Assembly: GCF_001540865.1 (NCBI RefSeq)
Contig: NC_033623.1
Span: forward strand, 15,292,955 to 15,356,954
Direction: 5' to 3'
Origin: Ananas comosus
Taxonomy: Eukaryota; Streptophyta; Magnoliopsida; Poales; Bromeliaceae
DNA length: 64,000 bases
The notes under the pieces are model-generated. The model had not been told where the DNA came from. It ran no database searches and saw only the letters and a list, made by a program, of their open reading frames with translations. Of the stretch, positions 11,626 through 22,211 are shown in pieces; positions within the stretch are counted from its first letter, which is position 1, and each line of letters starts with the position of its first letter. The position numbers were made by a program, and so were the translations under genes.

Positions 11626-12133
11626 CTTCTCCTTGACAGTGGCCCAAATCTGCTTAGCAAGTTCGGGTTGAAGACGGGTCGAATCGGGTTGTCAAGGAGA
11701 CCAAAACCCAACCCGCTGTGGGAAACTCAAGAGTTAGGTAACTCATGGGAGTTATGGGGTGACTCTTAGGCTTTTAGTCATTATGAGGGCTCATTACTAT
11801 GTGGCTAGTGGGTGAGTTAATGTGTCTCATAATAAGAGAGTTAGTGTGTGTCTAGGTTCATTGTATCTAGGAGCCTATAAGTAGTGGGGTTTGGTTAAGA
11901 TCAAAACACACAAGAGAGAGTGTGTATGTATCGGTTGTAATCTCTTTTCTAAGTAATGTAGTACTTAATTTTTTTAGTGAACTTCTGCCTCTCTCTCTTT
12001 GTCATTCCCTTTGCGTACTTAGTTGTAGGACGCGAAGATCCGGACTAGCAATAGGGACGAAAGCTTGCCCATCTTCGAGCAGGAAGGCGGACGCCGCACG
12101 AGCTTTGCGAACAGAAACGCTAAGGCCGTGACA
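11599..12133 (+). repeat. Right LTR
   Basis: A 535-bp copy of the left LTR with about 15 substitutions and no length change. It ends GTGACA and is followed by CCGG, matching the bases before the left LTR. Confidence 0.9.
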
Positions 12134-12281
12134 CCGGGCTGAAAAGCCTATGCCCAAGTCTAGACGACTGAAAACTGTTTGTTCCAGAGAAATCGTTGTT
12201 GTCGATTCAAGTTTCTCAGATAACTATCCCTTGCACGTGATACATCCTTGGTCATTATAAACTACACACATATTTCCATAT

Positions 12282-12388
12282 CAAGATCAAAACTTAATTA
12301 CATCATATTTTTAACTAAATTTATTTCTAAAAAAATAAATAAAGTGGAAATTAATAGCATACTCTCTTTCTTTCAAAAACAAAAAATA
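12282..12388 (+). mobile_element. Degenerate SINE fragment
   Basis: ATCATATTTTTAACTAAATT, TATTTCTAAAAAAATAAAT and the tail-like TTAATAGCATACTCTCTTTC match the order of motifs in the 3' part of the SINE family. The fragment is more diverged than the copies at 6481 and 22399, and the 5' region with the A and B boxes is not recognisable. Confidence 0.5.
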
Positions 12389-13198
12389 ATAAAACTTCAC
12401 CAAAGAGCTAGAGAACAATTAGTGCAATTCACCCAGTATTAGTATGGATTGAAATTGTCAAAATGCACCACCTTTTTGACTGCATCTTACCCAAGATATA
12501 GTCCAATTGCAAGAACAACATCTACCATGTCTTTGCAGACAACCTACAAGGCAAGTCCTCAGGCTCCTCGATATAAATTTAGTGAATCTCAATATTGAAA
12601 ACAGTTACAAACTTGAATAATATAAACAACATACATATACTTTATCAATTATAAATACAAAACCACCAACCTCGAGCTTATTTGGTGAGTGCTGATCGTA
12701 CCTCATGATCCCCAGTTGATACCCGCAGAGCTAAAAACCAAGAAGTTGCATCTAAGGACGCATGACCTACGAATCTGATAACTATAAAAATAGCTCTTAT
12801 AAACTATGAGTTACTCTTCTAGTTCGAGATGGGTCAGACAAACTTACAAAGTCGGTGCAGTTCAACTAAATTTTCCTACCTGGATCGAGATGGGTGAGAC
12901 GAGTTCTATCAATTTCCTTTGCCTCGTATTTCAAAATGTACCACCTTAAGAATTACTTTTTAGAGACAGACTACAAAAAACTGCTTGCAGAATCAGAGAC
13001 ACTAATTTTCAGAGCAACGCAAATGCCAAGAACTCGAAAGGGCGATCTCCTAGCTATTATGAAGAGTGTTATAAACACGTACTCTGAAATTAGAAGAGCT
13101 TCTAGCTTCTGAGTAGTGGAATCTCATTCCACTTTTTTTCATCTGCCAAAGCCTCTACTTCGCAAGTACAGAAGGCAACCTAGATGTATTAGACTTAC

Positions 13199-14732
13199 CT
13201 ATATCTTTCGATGAACCCATCGCTCCAATCGGAGTTGCTTCATTGGAGGACCCGTGTAGGGCCTGCTCTTGCGAGGGCACCGCCATTTCCCTGACAAGTC
13301 CGGCACCGTTGGTGCTGCCGCCACAGCGTTTTCGATCTGAAAATTAGTTCTATCACCTAATGGGCTTCTCACTATTCCTTTACCGCTATCGTCCCTTTTC
13401 AGATTCCCACGATTCATCGAAGGTTCGCCTTTCCCCTTCATCTCATTCTCAGTAGCCATATTCTTGTGATCAGAGGTTGCTACTGAATGCCGCACATGGA
13501 TTCCATCATTCTGCCTGGAACTCTCCCTGCTCTTGGTGGAAATGAAATCATTTGACGTGCTATTTTCTTCTCGCTGTTTGATCTCACTTTGAGCCGGTCT
13601 AACACCAGCGCTCCTCTGATCTTTTCCGCCCAATTCGTCCTCGATTTTGCCTCTCTCTCTTTTCGGCGAAGCAGGCATATCATCGACAACGGCTTCTGCA
13701 GAATTTCCAAGAAAATCCTCTCCAAATAATATTACTCTTAGATTCTGTTTTCTCTTTGCTTTGCTCTCTCTGTTTGATGGCATGTGCGAGAGATCCCTCG
13801 GAAAGCTCGAGTTACCTGAGAAAGTTTCTGCATTGGATCTCCCATCTTTCGTAAGACTCTCCTCTTCACGAGGAAGGTCATGTGCCAACTCCGGCACCGT
13901 GCCATAATTTAATGTGCTAATTGTGGCCTCTTTTGGATATTCTTCAAGTGAGATCTCTTCTCTAAAATTAGTCCTTCTAAGCATCTTAATTGGAGATCGA
14001 GTGAGCTTCTTAACATACTCGCCAGTCGCTGTTGAGCGATCGCAATTGCTACAATCATCTTGACCATCTCGACTATAATCAAAGTTTTTCTTATTTGGTA
14101 GCAGATCTATGTGCTGTTCTGAGGATAAACACTAAAAATACAAGACACCGCATAAGCTTTCGAATCAAAAGAAAGAAACTAACGGGCGTAAGCAATTAAT
14201 GTCCGCTAGGAAATAGCAGAAACAGAGAAAACGAAATGTGGGTCAAAACACATTGGATCGCACCGTATATGTGGTCGGATCTTCGGGTTTCCTCTTTCTC
14301 AAAACTTCTACAGGATCTTGCGTCTCGCTCGCATCGGCATCGCGGAACGAATCGCTTGTTTCCTCGGATTCATATTCATAGCTCGAGAACCAGTTCCTGA
14401 TATCGAGAGGTTCTGAACAAAAATCAAATCAAATCGATCTTAGGCTCTTAGCAAAAGAACAAAACAGAGAAATTAAAATGGAAATCGCGGCGAAGGGTTG
14501 CGTCTCGGCGCACTTACGAGAAGGGAGAGAGAGGGGATGAGAAGAACCCCCGTAAACCTACGGTGAAAAACAGATGCAGATGTAGTGTATGATGAAATGC
14601 CAAATCGAGCTTAAAGCCCATAAGGGGAGAGAGAGAGAGAGAGAGAGAGAGAGGGATTTGCGTTACCTGGGAATCGAGGGGAGTGAGAGAGACGAGGTCG
14701 CGCATTGTTGCTGCTTCGGAATTTTCCGCCAT
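13199..14732 (-). CDS. Conserved-looking plant protein of unknown function
   Basis: Four exons on the minus strand join without a break: 14667-14732, 14518-14557 (only 40 bases), 14264-14412 and 13199-14131, giving about 395 residues. The protein starts MAENSEAATMRDLVSLTPLD. The second and third exons supply PLDIRNWFSSYEYESEE, a motif I associate with uncharacterised plant proteins. The large last exon is hydrophilic and low in hydrophobic segments, with basic clusters (SKAKRKQNLR, SPKRERGK) that could be nuclear signals. The C-terminus ends GPPMKQLRLERWVHRKI and a TAG that lies immediately before a GTAAGT, so a 3' UTR intron is possible. There is no known catalytic domain. The gene structure is supported by GT-AG borders and reading-frame continuity. 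I do not assign a function. Confidence 0.75.
14637..14653. repeat. GA microsatellite in intron 1
   Basis: An uninterrupted (GA)n run lies between the first two exons of the minus-strand gene. On the coding strand it reads as a CT-rich stretch downstream of the donor site. Confidence 0.6.
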
Positions 14733-15059
14733 TGATGTGGAAAAATAAAAGGGCTCAAAATAAAGAGATTTGATTTTGAAGTGGCTTTTCGACGTTTCAA
14801 ACTTTTCCCGCGTGGATTCCCGCGGGAGCGGTTTTCGTTTCCGGGCGCCGCCTGCTCCAAAATTCGTGCGAACGGTCCAGAGCGCGCGCGCGCGCGGCGG
14901 GTCGTACCCGATAAAGGAAATTGGGAAAACGGCGCTCGCCCTCGAGTCCTCGACCGATCCGATGTGGACCGGTTCGGTCTCAAGTGTGGCGTCAGGTCCA
15001 ACCACGGAAAGGTCGGAGATGTTACCGCAATACGTCAAATAATTATACTAAAATTATGA

Positions 15060-15925
15060 ATTCAAATTCAACGATTATTTGATAGCAAAAAATAAAATTA
15101 CAGATTAAATTACAACGTTGCCTAAACTGTTTGTTAATAAAATCTGTAGTTGACACTCCAAATTTTGACCTCTAAATTACATCAGGCTTATTAAGCGTGA
15201 CGTGATCTGGGATATATCCAAGACTGAGTATTCTTTGACATGGTCTACGATCTTACGGAAGATCTTACGTGCGTGCGTTTGAATATTTCCTTAATGGACC
15301 TACGAATTATCAATTTTTGTGGTACACCGATCTCGTTCAACTCCTGCGGAGAAAAAGTTCAACAGAACTTGGATAAAGTTGTAATGCGTTCGTTTGTATA
15401 AATCGTCATCACACAAACTTGCATATCAAGTTTTACACCTTTATAAACATTCATTTTTTAAGAATTAAAGACTAATATACGTGTGGGTTTGTTCCATTGA
15501 CTTTAGGAGAAAAAAAATAATCCCCAAATTAAATAGTAAAGACCACATATTAAAATCAATGTTATTTAATATGGCACGCATTTCAGTGTGAGGATAGTAG
15601 GAAGGGAAGCCATTTCGAAGGATTCTTTATAAAAATATATTGATTTGATGGCAAATATCTACAATATATTGAATCACTTGTATAAATTAATTCAATTTTT
15701 TGATGAATAATATTATCTATACATCTATCTGACTTACTACCTACTTTTCATTGTTGCAATATCGAATGAATTTATAAATTTTAGAATAGATAGGGAGAAA
15801 AATATACACCTATGTATGCACATCGACACTCAACAGAACGGGCACTCAAAATGATTTGTACGGTACTCTAGTAGAGTAAATTGATAGAAAATCAACACTC
15901 TCCAATTCTTTCGCAACATAATATC
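15060..15925. other. Gene-free AT-rich DNA
   Basis: Upstream flank of the unknown gene followed by AT-rich sequence. I see no open frame, TIR or other structure that can be supported. Confidence 0.4.
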
Positions 15926-16125
15926 CGTGAATTTCTCAAATATCTCATCAACATAATTATAGGTGACTTTGAAATAAAATTCCTTTCATTATAGGTGATT
16001 TTTAATAATATAGTAAAATATATTAATTTTTTGCCCGTGAATTTCTCAAATATCTCATCAACATAATTATAGGTGACTTTGAAATAAAATTCCTTTCATT
16101 ATAGGTGATTTTTAATAATATAGTA

Positions 16126-16130
<5 letters not shown>
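15926..16130. repeat. Tandem duplication, 110-bp period
   Basis: A segment starting CCGTGAATTTCTCAAATATC at 15926 recurs at 16036 with virtually no change over about 95 bases. The near-identity indicates a recent duplication, or an assembly duplication. The second copy runs directly into the TA microsatellite at 16131. Confidence 0.85.

Positions 16131-16168
<38 letters not shown>
16131..16168. repeat. TA microsatellite
   Basis: A nearly pure (TA)n run forming the left border of the inverted-repeat element that follows. Confidence 0.9.
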
Positions 16169-16169
<1 letters not shown>

Positions 16170-16171
<2 letters not shown>

Positions 16172-16391
16172 CTCGAGGACACGAAAATTTTCATGGTTCA
16201 ATAACCATGAACATCTAAAAATCAGTAACCTAATTCTCTATACGCCAATCTTACTATACCCGGAGGATCCCAACTCACCCACTAACCAACTTATCATATT
16301 AGATTACCAACTTTTACTAGGCTCTTTATCTAGATTGCCATTTTTTGAATGTTCATGGTTTACGAACCACGAAAATGTTCGTGGTATCGAA
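16170..16391. mobile_element. Inverted-repeat element bordered by TA repeats
   Basis: The left end (ACACGAAAATTTTCATGGTT then AACCATGAACAT) matches the right end read on the minus strand (CCACGAACATTTTCGTGGTT then AAACCATGAACATT). The pairing covers about 45-50 bases at each end. The element is about 220 bp with no coding capacity. It sits between (TA)n at 16131-16168 and a (GA)n(TA)n block at 16391-16451, the same arrangement as the larger elements at 24811 and 27866. Superfamily is uncertain; a TA target duplication would suit a Stowaway/Mariner-type origin. Confidence 0.6.
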
Positions 16392-16411
16392 AGAGAGAGA
16401 GAGAGAGAGAG

Positions 16412-16451
<40 letters not shown>
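16391..16451. repeat. Compound GA/TA microsatellite
   Basis: (GA)n followed by (TA)n, and shortly afterwards a (GATA)n run near 16467-16482. Confidence 0.85.
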
Positions 16452-16453
<2 letters not shown>

Positions 16454-17119
16454 AGAGTACACCATAGATAGATAGATAGATAATGATATATTATTTCATC
16501 TTGGGAATTACTTGGGATACACTCTTCGACTGTGCACCGCGAGATATACGAACGGTGCACAGTTTGAATTTATATCTAAAAGATGAAATCTTTTTTTATT
16601 TTAATCTGAAAAATTCATTTATTATAGAAAATGATATATTTTTTAGATGCACAGTTCAAGTTTATATCTAAAAGATGAAATCCTATCTCTGTAAAAAACA
16701 TTGCACCAAAAGATATACTAAAGGTGCACAGTAGCATAGATAAGAGAAATGATATAATAATTTAAGTTTACGATACGCCTAATTACTATATAAACTCTTT
16801 AAGTGCCTATAATGCAACGCTTTTTTAACCGCCCATAATACACACTCATCTTTTTGTAAACTCTTTACGCATCTATCTTTTATCCTATATTTACGCTCCT
16901 ATTATAACATTTTTTTTTCGTCTATAAAAATAAAAGTTAGTAATTTATTCTACATTACCGTTTTTTAATTATATAAAATGATATAATAATTTTTAGTGGA
17001 TATTACTTTCCTTAAAATAAAGTTTCAGTGGATATTAATACAACTACTCTATAAACTCTTTAAGTGCCTATAATGATGAAATCTTTTTTAATTTAATTTA
17101 AAAAAGTCTTTTATTATAG

Positions 17120-17120
17120 N
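17120..17120. other. Single N in the assembly
   Basis: One ambiguous base. The sequence before it (from about 17041) resembles parts of 16580-16830, such as ACTCTTTAAGTGCCTATAAT and GATGAAATCTTTTTT, so this may be a join inside a repeated region. Confidence 0.8.
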
Positions 17121-17411
17121 TAAAATTTAATGGTGGTCCTCTATAATTGAGTAGGTGGTTGGTTAAATAGTATAATCTAAATGATAAAATTGATTAAAAT
17201 ATGGATTGAACAGTTAAAAAATTGATAGCAAAAAAATTTAAATACTATTAAAATATTTCAGGTGAATTCTCTTCATACATAAAACGAGAAGTTGCACTCA
17301 CAAAAAATACGATGTACGAGTCTATTTGTAGAAAGTTCACGCGGTCCATAAGTGAGCGTGCAATCTCATGAACCACGTGAGTTGCCAAGCATAGGGCCAT
17401 GCACTATTTGG

Positions 17412-17440
<29 letters not shown>

Positions 17441-17445
<5 letters not shown>

Positions 17446-17668
17446 TTCGGCTATTATACTATTGATAGTATTAAGTTTTTTGTACTATCGAGTTTCTATC
17501 GTTAGATCTATATTTTGATTGTTTTTATCTGTTAAATTATACTATTTAACGAACCACTCACTCAATCCTAGATATCACTATCATTCCAACCACAAATTCT
17601 TTCACCGAATGGCTGAAAATTCGGTAATCTCAAACGCTTAATATTATTGGTAATATAGCAGTATAACT
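17441..17668. mobile_element. Probable small inverted-repeat element after TA run
   Basis: The left end contains TATACTATTGATAGTATTAA and the right end, read on the minus strand, TATATTACCAATAATATTAA. A (TA)n run (17417-17441) precedes it and a (CT)n-TATA block follows. The interior motif ACCACTCACTCAATCCTAGA recurs in related form at about 22676-22695 (CCACTTACTCAATTCTAGAA) and inverted at about 17136-17160. This suggests a dispersed family. The boundaries are uncertain. Confidence 0.45.
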
Positions 17669-18407
17669 ATCTCTCTCTCTCTATATAAATATACACAAGA
17701 GAGAGAAAGAAGGTGAAATTATATATATTTTATATTTTTATTATATAGTATTATATACATATTATGACATATATTATATTATATACATCAATTTATCATA
17801 TAATATAATTTTGATATATTTGATTTATAAATATAGGTTATTATAATTATATATATAGTGTAATAATTATTATATATCAATAATATATAATATATAAAAT
17901 AGGAGAAAATATATAAAATAATTTTTTTTCTTTTAATCAAATGGTGAAAAAAAAAAAAATTTTCTATAAACCCAACACAAAAGTAGGCAAAATTAAATTT
18001 ATTTCAAATTGTTTTTTATTAAAAATTATTTTTTAGAGTTTGATGAGAAATCCAGCATCCAGTACGGTAAATTAATAGAAAATCAAGTGAAAAATTGCAC
18101 GGACAAGTGAAAAAATCGATGAGGCATCGGTGAACACGTCAGCAACTGACGCGCAGTTAATGTTAAGGGAAAAGAGAAATACTAGATGAGAACCAAAAAT
18201 ATTTGTGTGGATTAGATATATGTATTATATATAAATAAAATATTGACAGTCAACTTCAGAGTTTACAAAATAACATTTCTCTGAAAATGTTAATGTCATC
18301 CGTGTCCGTTGCTTAAATGCTAATTAATGCGCCAGCAACGCAACTGCGACCGTGACCAGAAGTCGTTGTAATTAGCACGGCGTCGTCTTGATAGAGGGAG
18401 TGTTTGA

Positions 18408-19916
18408 TCACGACGGACTTAGGACGCATCCGTAAGAGTCTGACCGGCTGAGCCCCGTGGCGGCGGTCGCCTTCCTGTCGATGCCGAGCTCGAACGCCCG
18501 CTTGACGTAGGACGCCCTGACGCTGGCGCGCTGCAGCTGCAGCAGCCGCACGATACACCGCCGCGCGTCGGGCCGGAAGGGGCGGCCGGTCCCGGCGAAG
18601 CCGTCGACGAGGTGCAAGTAGGACTCGAGGTCGTGGGAGCAGGCCGGGCCGGCGCTGGGCCGGAGGCAGGGCGAGTCGCTGGTGTGCAACCGGAGCTCCG
18701 TCCCCACGTGCTCGTACCCGTTCCGCGCGTGCGGCAGCCCCGGGACGCGGGTGACCACGTCGCCCGCGTTGACGATGCGGAGCACGCCGACCCCGCGCGA
18801 CCGCTCCAGGCGCTCCGCGAAGGCGCGGTTCCCGACGCGGGGCCCGCCGAAGGAGACCACGGCGACGGGGGGCGCGCGCGGGGCGCAGGCGCTGAGCTCG
18901 TCGGCGACGAGGAGCGCGAGCGCGGCGCCGAGGCTGTGGCCCACCACCGTGACGCTGAGCTCCTCGCCCTTGTACACGTCCATGAGGCGGCGCACCTCGC
19001 CGACCACGGCGTCGGAGAGGCTCGGCACGCGCTCGCCGGGGGTCTTGTAGAGGTTGAGGAACCCGCGCGCCACCTTGGGCGCGCTGGGGTCGCCGGCGCT
19101 GCCGCCGGGGGCTTCGCCGTCGACGGGGACGAGGGAGGTGCGGAGGTTCTCGGCCCACTCGAGGCAGGTGGCGGTGCCGCGGAGCACGACGACGATGTCG
19201 CGGCGGCCCATGCGGGCGACTTCGCGGTCGGAGTCGCACACGGCGACGTACCCGATCCAACTGGTGCGCTGGGTGAGCCAGGAGGGGGAAGGAGAGGAGT
19301 CGGCGGAGGCGGAGGAGGGGGCCCAGGGTGGGACGGCGTTGGGGAGGGAGAGGGAGGAGGTGGCGAAGAGGCTGCGGGTGGGGCGGTAGGAGCGGTCGGG
19401 GAGGAGGAGGCTGAGGTGGCGGGAGGGGGAGGAGGCGTCGGGGAGGGAGTGGAAGGCGTTGTAGGCGTACTGGACGAGGTCGCCGTAGCGGAGCAGCTCG
19501 CGGCGGAGGTTCTCGTCGAGGGGGTCGAGGAGGCCCTCCCATCCGGCGGCGCCGTGGTAGTGGCGCCACCGCGACGCGATGGAGTTCCTGGGGGAGGGGC
19601 GCGGCGACGAGAGGAGCCGCTGCAGATGGGTCAGGCTCCGCGGCGACATGTTCTCGTCCGAGGTCATCATCCGCCGCAGAAAAGCAGCTGGGAACAGCGA
19701 GGAGAGGTTGAGCGCGCCGCCCCCCGGCCTCTCGCCATCCTGTGTTGTTGTTGTTGTTGTTGTTGTTCTTGCTGTTGCGGTGGAGGAGGAGCCAGCGGCG
19801 GGAGCGGTGGGGATGCGGAGGTGGCGGGGGACTTGAAGAGGACGCGGTCGAGGTTGGAGAGGTGGGTTTTGGTGGAGGTATAATTAGTTGTGGATGGATT
19901 GAGCAGGGAGGAGTGA

Positions 19917-19981
<65 letters not shown>

Positions 19982-20071
19982 AGAGGAGGAGGAGGAAGAG
20001 CTGGGGTTGAGAAGGGAGGGGTGGCGAAGGGGGAGGGGGAGTACTTGAGTAGAAACTGCGGCGAGATACAT
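18408..20071 (-). CDS. Plastid phospholipase A1 (PLA1-I gamma / DAD1-like), frame broken near N-terminus
   Basis: Class I plant PLA1 lipases cleave sn-1 acyl chains from plastid lipids; relatives feed jasmonate synthesis. A 420-codon frame (18408-19670) contains the whole lipase_3 domain: WEGLLDPLDENLRRELLRYG near residues 44-63, GHSLGAALALL with Ser246, NAGDVVTRVPG with Asp304 and CSHDLESYLHLVDGF with His346. Lipase homology continues upstream of the first Met of this frame (LNLSSLFPAAFLRR), but that frame meets a stop near 19890. A transit-peptide-like start, MYLAAVSTQVLPLPLRHPSL, begins at 20071 in a different frame and ends in a stop at 19667. One frame change between about 19670 and 19860 would join them. 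A TATA box at 20201 fits a start at 20071. Either the sequence has an indel or translation begins at 19670 without a transit peptide. Confidence 0.88.
19742..19767. repeat. Trinucleotide microsatellite in the lipase coding region
   Basis: (GTT)n on the plus strand, which reads as (CAA)n on the gene strand and encodes poly-Gln or poly-Thr depending on frame. It lies in the interval where the lipase reading frame changes. Confidence 0.85.
19918..19981. repeat. GAC trinucleotide repeat, about 20 units
   Basis: (GAC)n on the plus strand. On the gene strand it encodes a poly-Ser stretch within the presumed transit peptide of the lipase. Length variation in multiples of three would keep the frame. 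Confidence 0.9.
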
Positions 20072-20200
20072 GAGGAGATTAATCTGCTGGAGATTGGATA
20101 ATGATGATGATGATGATGATGATGATGCTGGCGATCTTCGATCGAGTATGTTTGAGTGAGCAGTTGGTGTTTTGTGAGGGTCGCAGCGGGGGGGACTGGG

Positions 20201-20208
20201 TATTTATA
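20201..20208 (-). promoter_or_regulatory. TATA box of the lipase gene
   Basis: On the minus strand the sequence is TATAAATA, about 130 bases upstream of the ATG at 20071. That predicts a start of transcription near 20170. No other ATG lies between that point and 20071 on this strand. Confidence 0.6.
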
Positions 20209-20398
20209 CAGAAGGCAGTAGTACCGCGTCAAGATTTTTTTTATTTATTTTTTTTCCTCTCAATAAAAAGAAGAGAAGGTCAGAAAGGACGAGGGGAGGA
20301 AACTTCTCCACGGTGGCGCGTTGAGACTAGCACAGATGATTCAATAGTCGTTCTCATATTATATTATAAATATAATAATAATAATAATAAATAATAAT

Positions 20399-20549
20399 CG
20401 ACCGTCTGTAGAGCAAGTGGCAAAATGTTTGATGGTTGGTACCCGGCCGAGATCCAAATTCGATTTTTAGTTGATTCACATTTCTAGCTAAATTTATTTC
20501 TAAATGAAATAAGCGAATTGAGCAGGTAGCGTGCTATCTATCTCTCAAA
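20399..20549 (+). mobile_element. SINE, nearly full length
   Basis: It begins GACCGTCTGTAGAGCAAGTG (A-box-like) and continues with TTGGTACCC and GATCCAAATTCGAT (B-box region). It then has GCTAAATTTATTTCTAAATG and the tail GCAGGTAGCGTGCTATCTAT followed by CTCTCAAAATAAAT. Flanking AATAATAAT-rich sequence on both sides is compatible with a target duplication but is too simple to prove it. Confidence 0.8.
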
Positions 20550-22211
20550 ATAAATAATATAATAATACTTTTTATTAAAGTATATAAATTAATTACATCA
20601 TTTTATATCATAAATAAAGTCGAGCAACAATATTAATTTTTTTTTAAGTTGTTGCTATTATCAATTTCTTGGCCCCTGAAAATGTGTATAATAGTGCCAC
20701 CACTAAAACCTCAACCTTAGACCTTATTGATCAGAAGGTTAAAATATTAATAGGAACTCCGTATTTTTTTTTATATTAGTTAGGCATAGTTTCGTCACAT
20801 TTTTATTCCTATTTTGAGTAGTCGACTCTGATAAAATATTTAGCAAATTTAAAAACTCATATTTTAAGTTTTAAAAATAAATTTTGAATTGGAGCTTTTA
20901 GAAAACTCGTAGGAATTGATGTCGATCCCCTCTTCAAACAATACTATTTAAATATATAACACTTTTCAAACTATGCTACAAAATCTTTGATTGACTCGCT
21001 AGTGGGGTCAAAATTAGATTATTAGTCTCTACGGACTGAGTTCAATAAGAAATTATTTTCTGCACCAAACGGGCTTGAGCATCCTACCTTGCTTGTGCAT
21101 TACTCTACATTTAGTATCAAAATTTGAAGTCAATGGCTACTTGTCGTTTTTTTTTTTTTTTCATACTTAAGAAAAAAAAGTACTCAAATATAAGAAATAT
21201 ACGACAACAACACGATGGATGATAGAATAATATATAAATTATGCACTAAAAGGTATACGTACATGTCCCTTTAAATAATCGTACGCGTTGTTATATAGGT
21301 ATTTAATTTAAAAATTTAACTTTTAAAAATCTTTGACCATATATTAGTATATTTTTCATGTGAGCTACCTCGCAAATATAAGATTATTAACGGTGTGGAT
21401 ACATGCAGGAGGGTTGAATAGGCATGTCTCTCTTTCACATTTGTCTTTAGAATAAATTGTACATTTGGTTGTCAAACAAGGACCGGCTAGCGACACTTTG
21501 GTGCTTAAATTTTAATTTATTATAATTTATCGCTAAAATTTTTAAATTGTTACAATCAAATTCTATAACATAATTTAGTTGATTAAATATTAATATATTA
21601 TTAATAAAAAAATTAAATACTAATACTATAATTGATAATGCGCTAATAATTAAGATTTATATTACTTTTACATTCTTGATTCGTTAATATTAAATTGATA
21701 TTATGAAACTTAGTTATAATAAAAATTTTGAAAAGTCAAGTCAAAATTTACGACATACCATTATTTGAAAACTTTCCTAATTACAGAACCAAAGATGCAA
21801 TTTAGCATATTAATTAATGAAGTATTTTCAAATTCCCAACCCACAGTGCTTGTACCTTTCCGGGCCACACAGAAGAGACAAGGCACGTGACGAAACTTAC
21901 TCGGCTATTACATCCACGTGTTAGGACCACGTGGGATATAAAATAATAAAAATTTAAACAAATTATTGGTGCCACGTACATTGATACTGAGGGAAAGATA
22001 TAATATCTTAATATTTTCTATAAAATTTTAAAAATATCTCATTTATTTTTAATGGATCAAAATATTTTTATTTGTTTAAAAATAATAATAATTTTTTTTA
22101 TTCTTTGGCGTTCACTAATGGGATTATAGTTTTAGAAAAATATTTTGAGAAATAAAAGATAAATTTAAAATTTTGAATAGTAATAGAAAGTATATAAGTA
22201 AAAAACTTTTA
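20550..22211. other. AT-rich gene-free DNA
   Basis: No gene, long open frame or clear repeat structure seen. Mostly AT-rich with short homopolymers. Confidence 0.4.

Larger units (their letters stand above)
10397..12133 (+). mobile_element. Short non-autonomous LTR retrotransposon (SMART/TRIM-like), complete
   Basis: Two 535-bp direct repeats (10397-10931 and 11599-12133) begin TGTCAC and end GTGACA. The left repeat is followed by TGGTATCAGAGC (10934-10945), the primer site complementary to initiator methionine tRNA. The right repeat is preceded by the purine tract AGGTGGGGGAGAA. CCGG flanks both outer ends, compatible with a 4-bp target duplication (5 bp is more usual). The interior is only 667 bp and encodes no protease, integrase, reverse transcriptase or RNase H. 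The LTRs differ at roughly 15 positions (about 97 percent identity), so insertion is fairly recent. The element must have used proteins from an autonomous relative elsewhere. Confidence 0.93.

Noticed and set aside
13081..13201. Additional coding exon downstream of the unknown minus-strand gene
   Set aside because: The stop TAG comes before the GTAAGT site in frame, so any later exon would be 3' UTR.
16131..16451. CRISPR-like array
   Set aside because: The repeats are simple TA/GA microsatellites around an inverted repeat in a plant nuclear genome; no spacer-repeat structure exists anywhere in the window.
18313..20232. A 639-codon minus-strand frame and a 423-codon plus-strand frame over the lipase
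   Set aside because: Both are Arg/Pro- or Gly/Ala-rich shadows of the GC-rich lipase exon. The upstream start of the 639-codon frame lies outside the TATA-predicted transcript.
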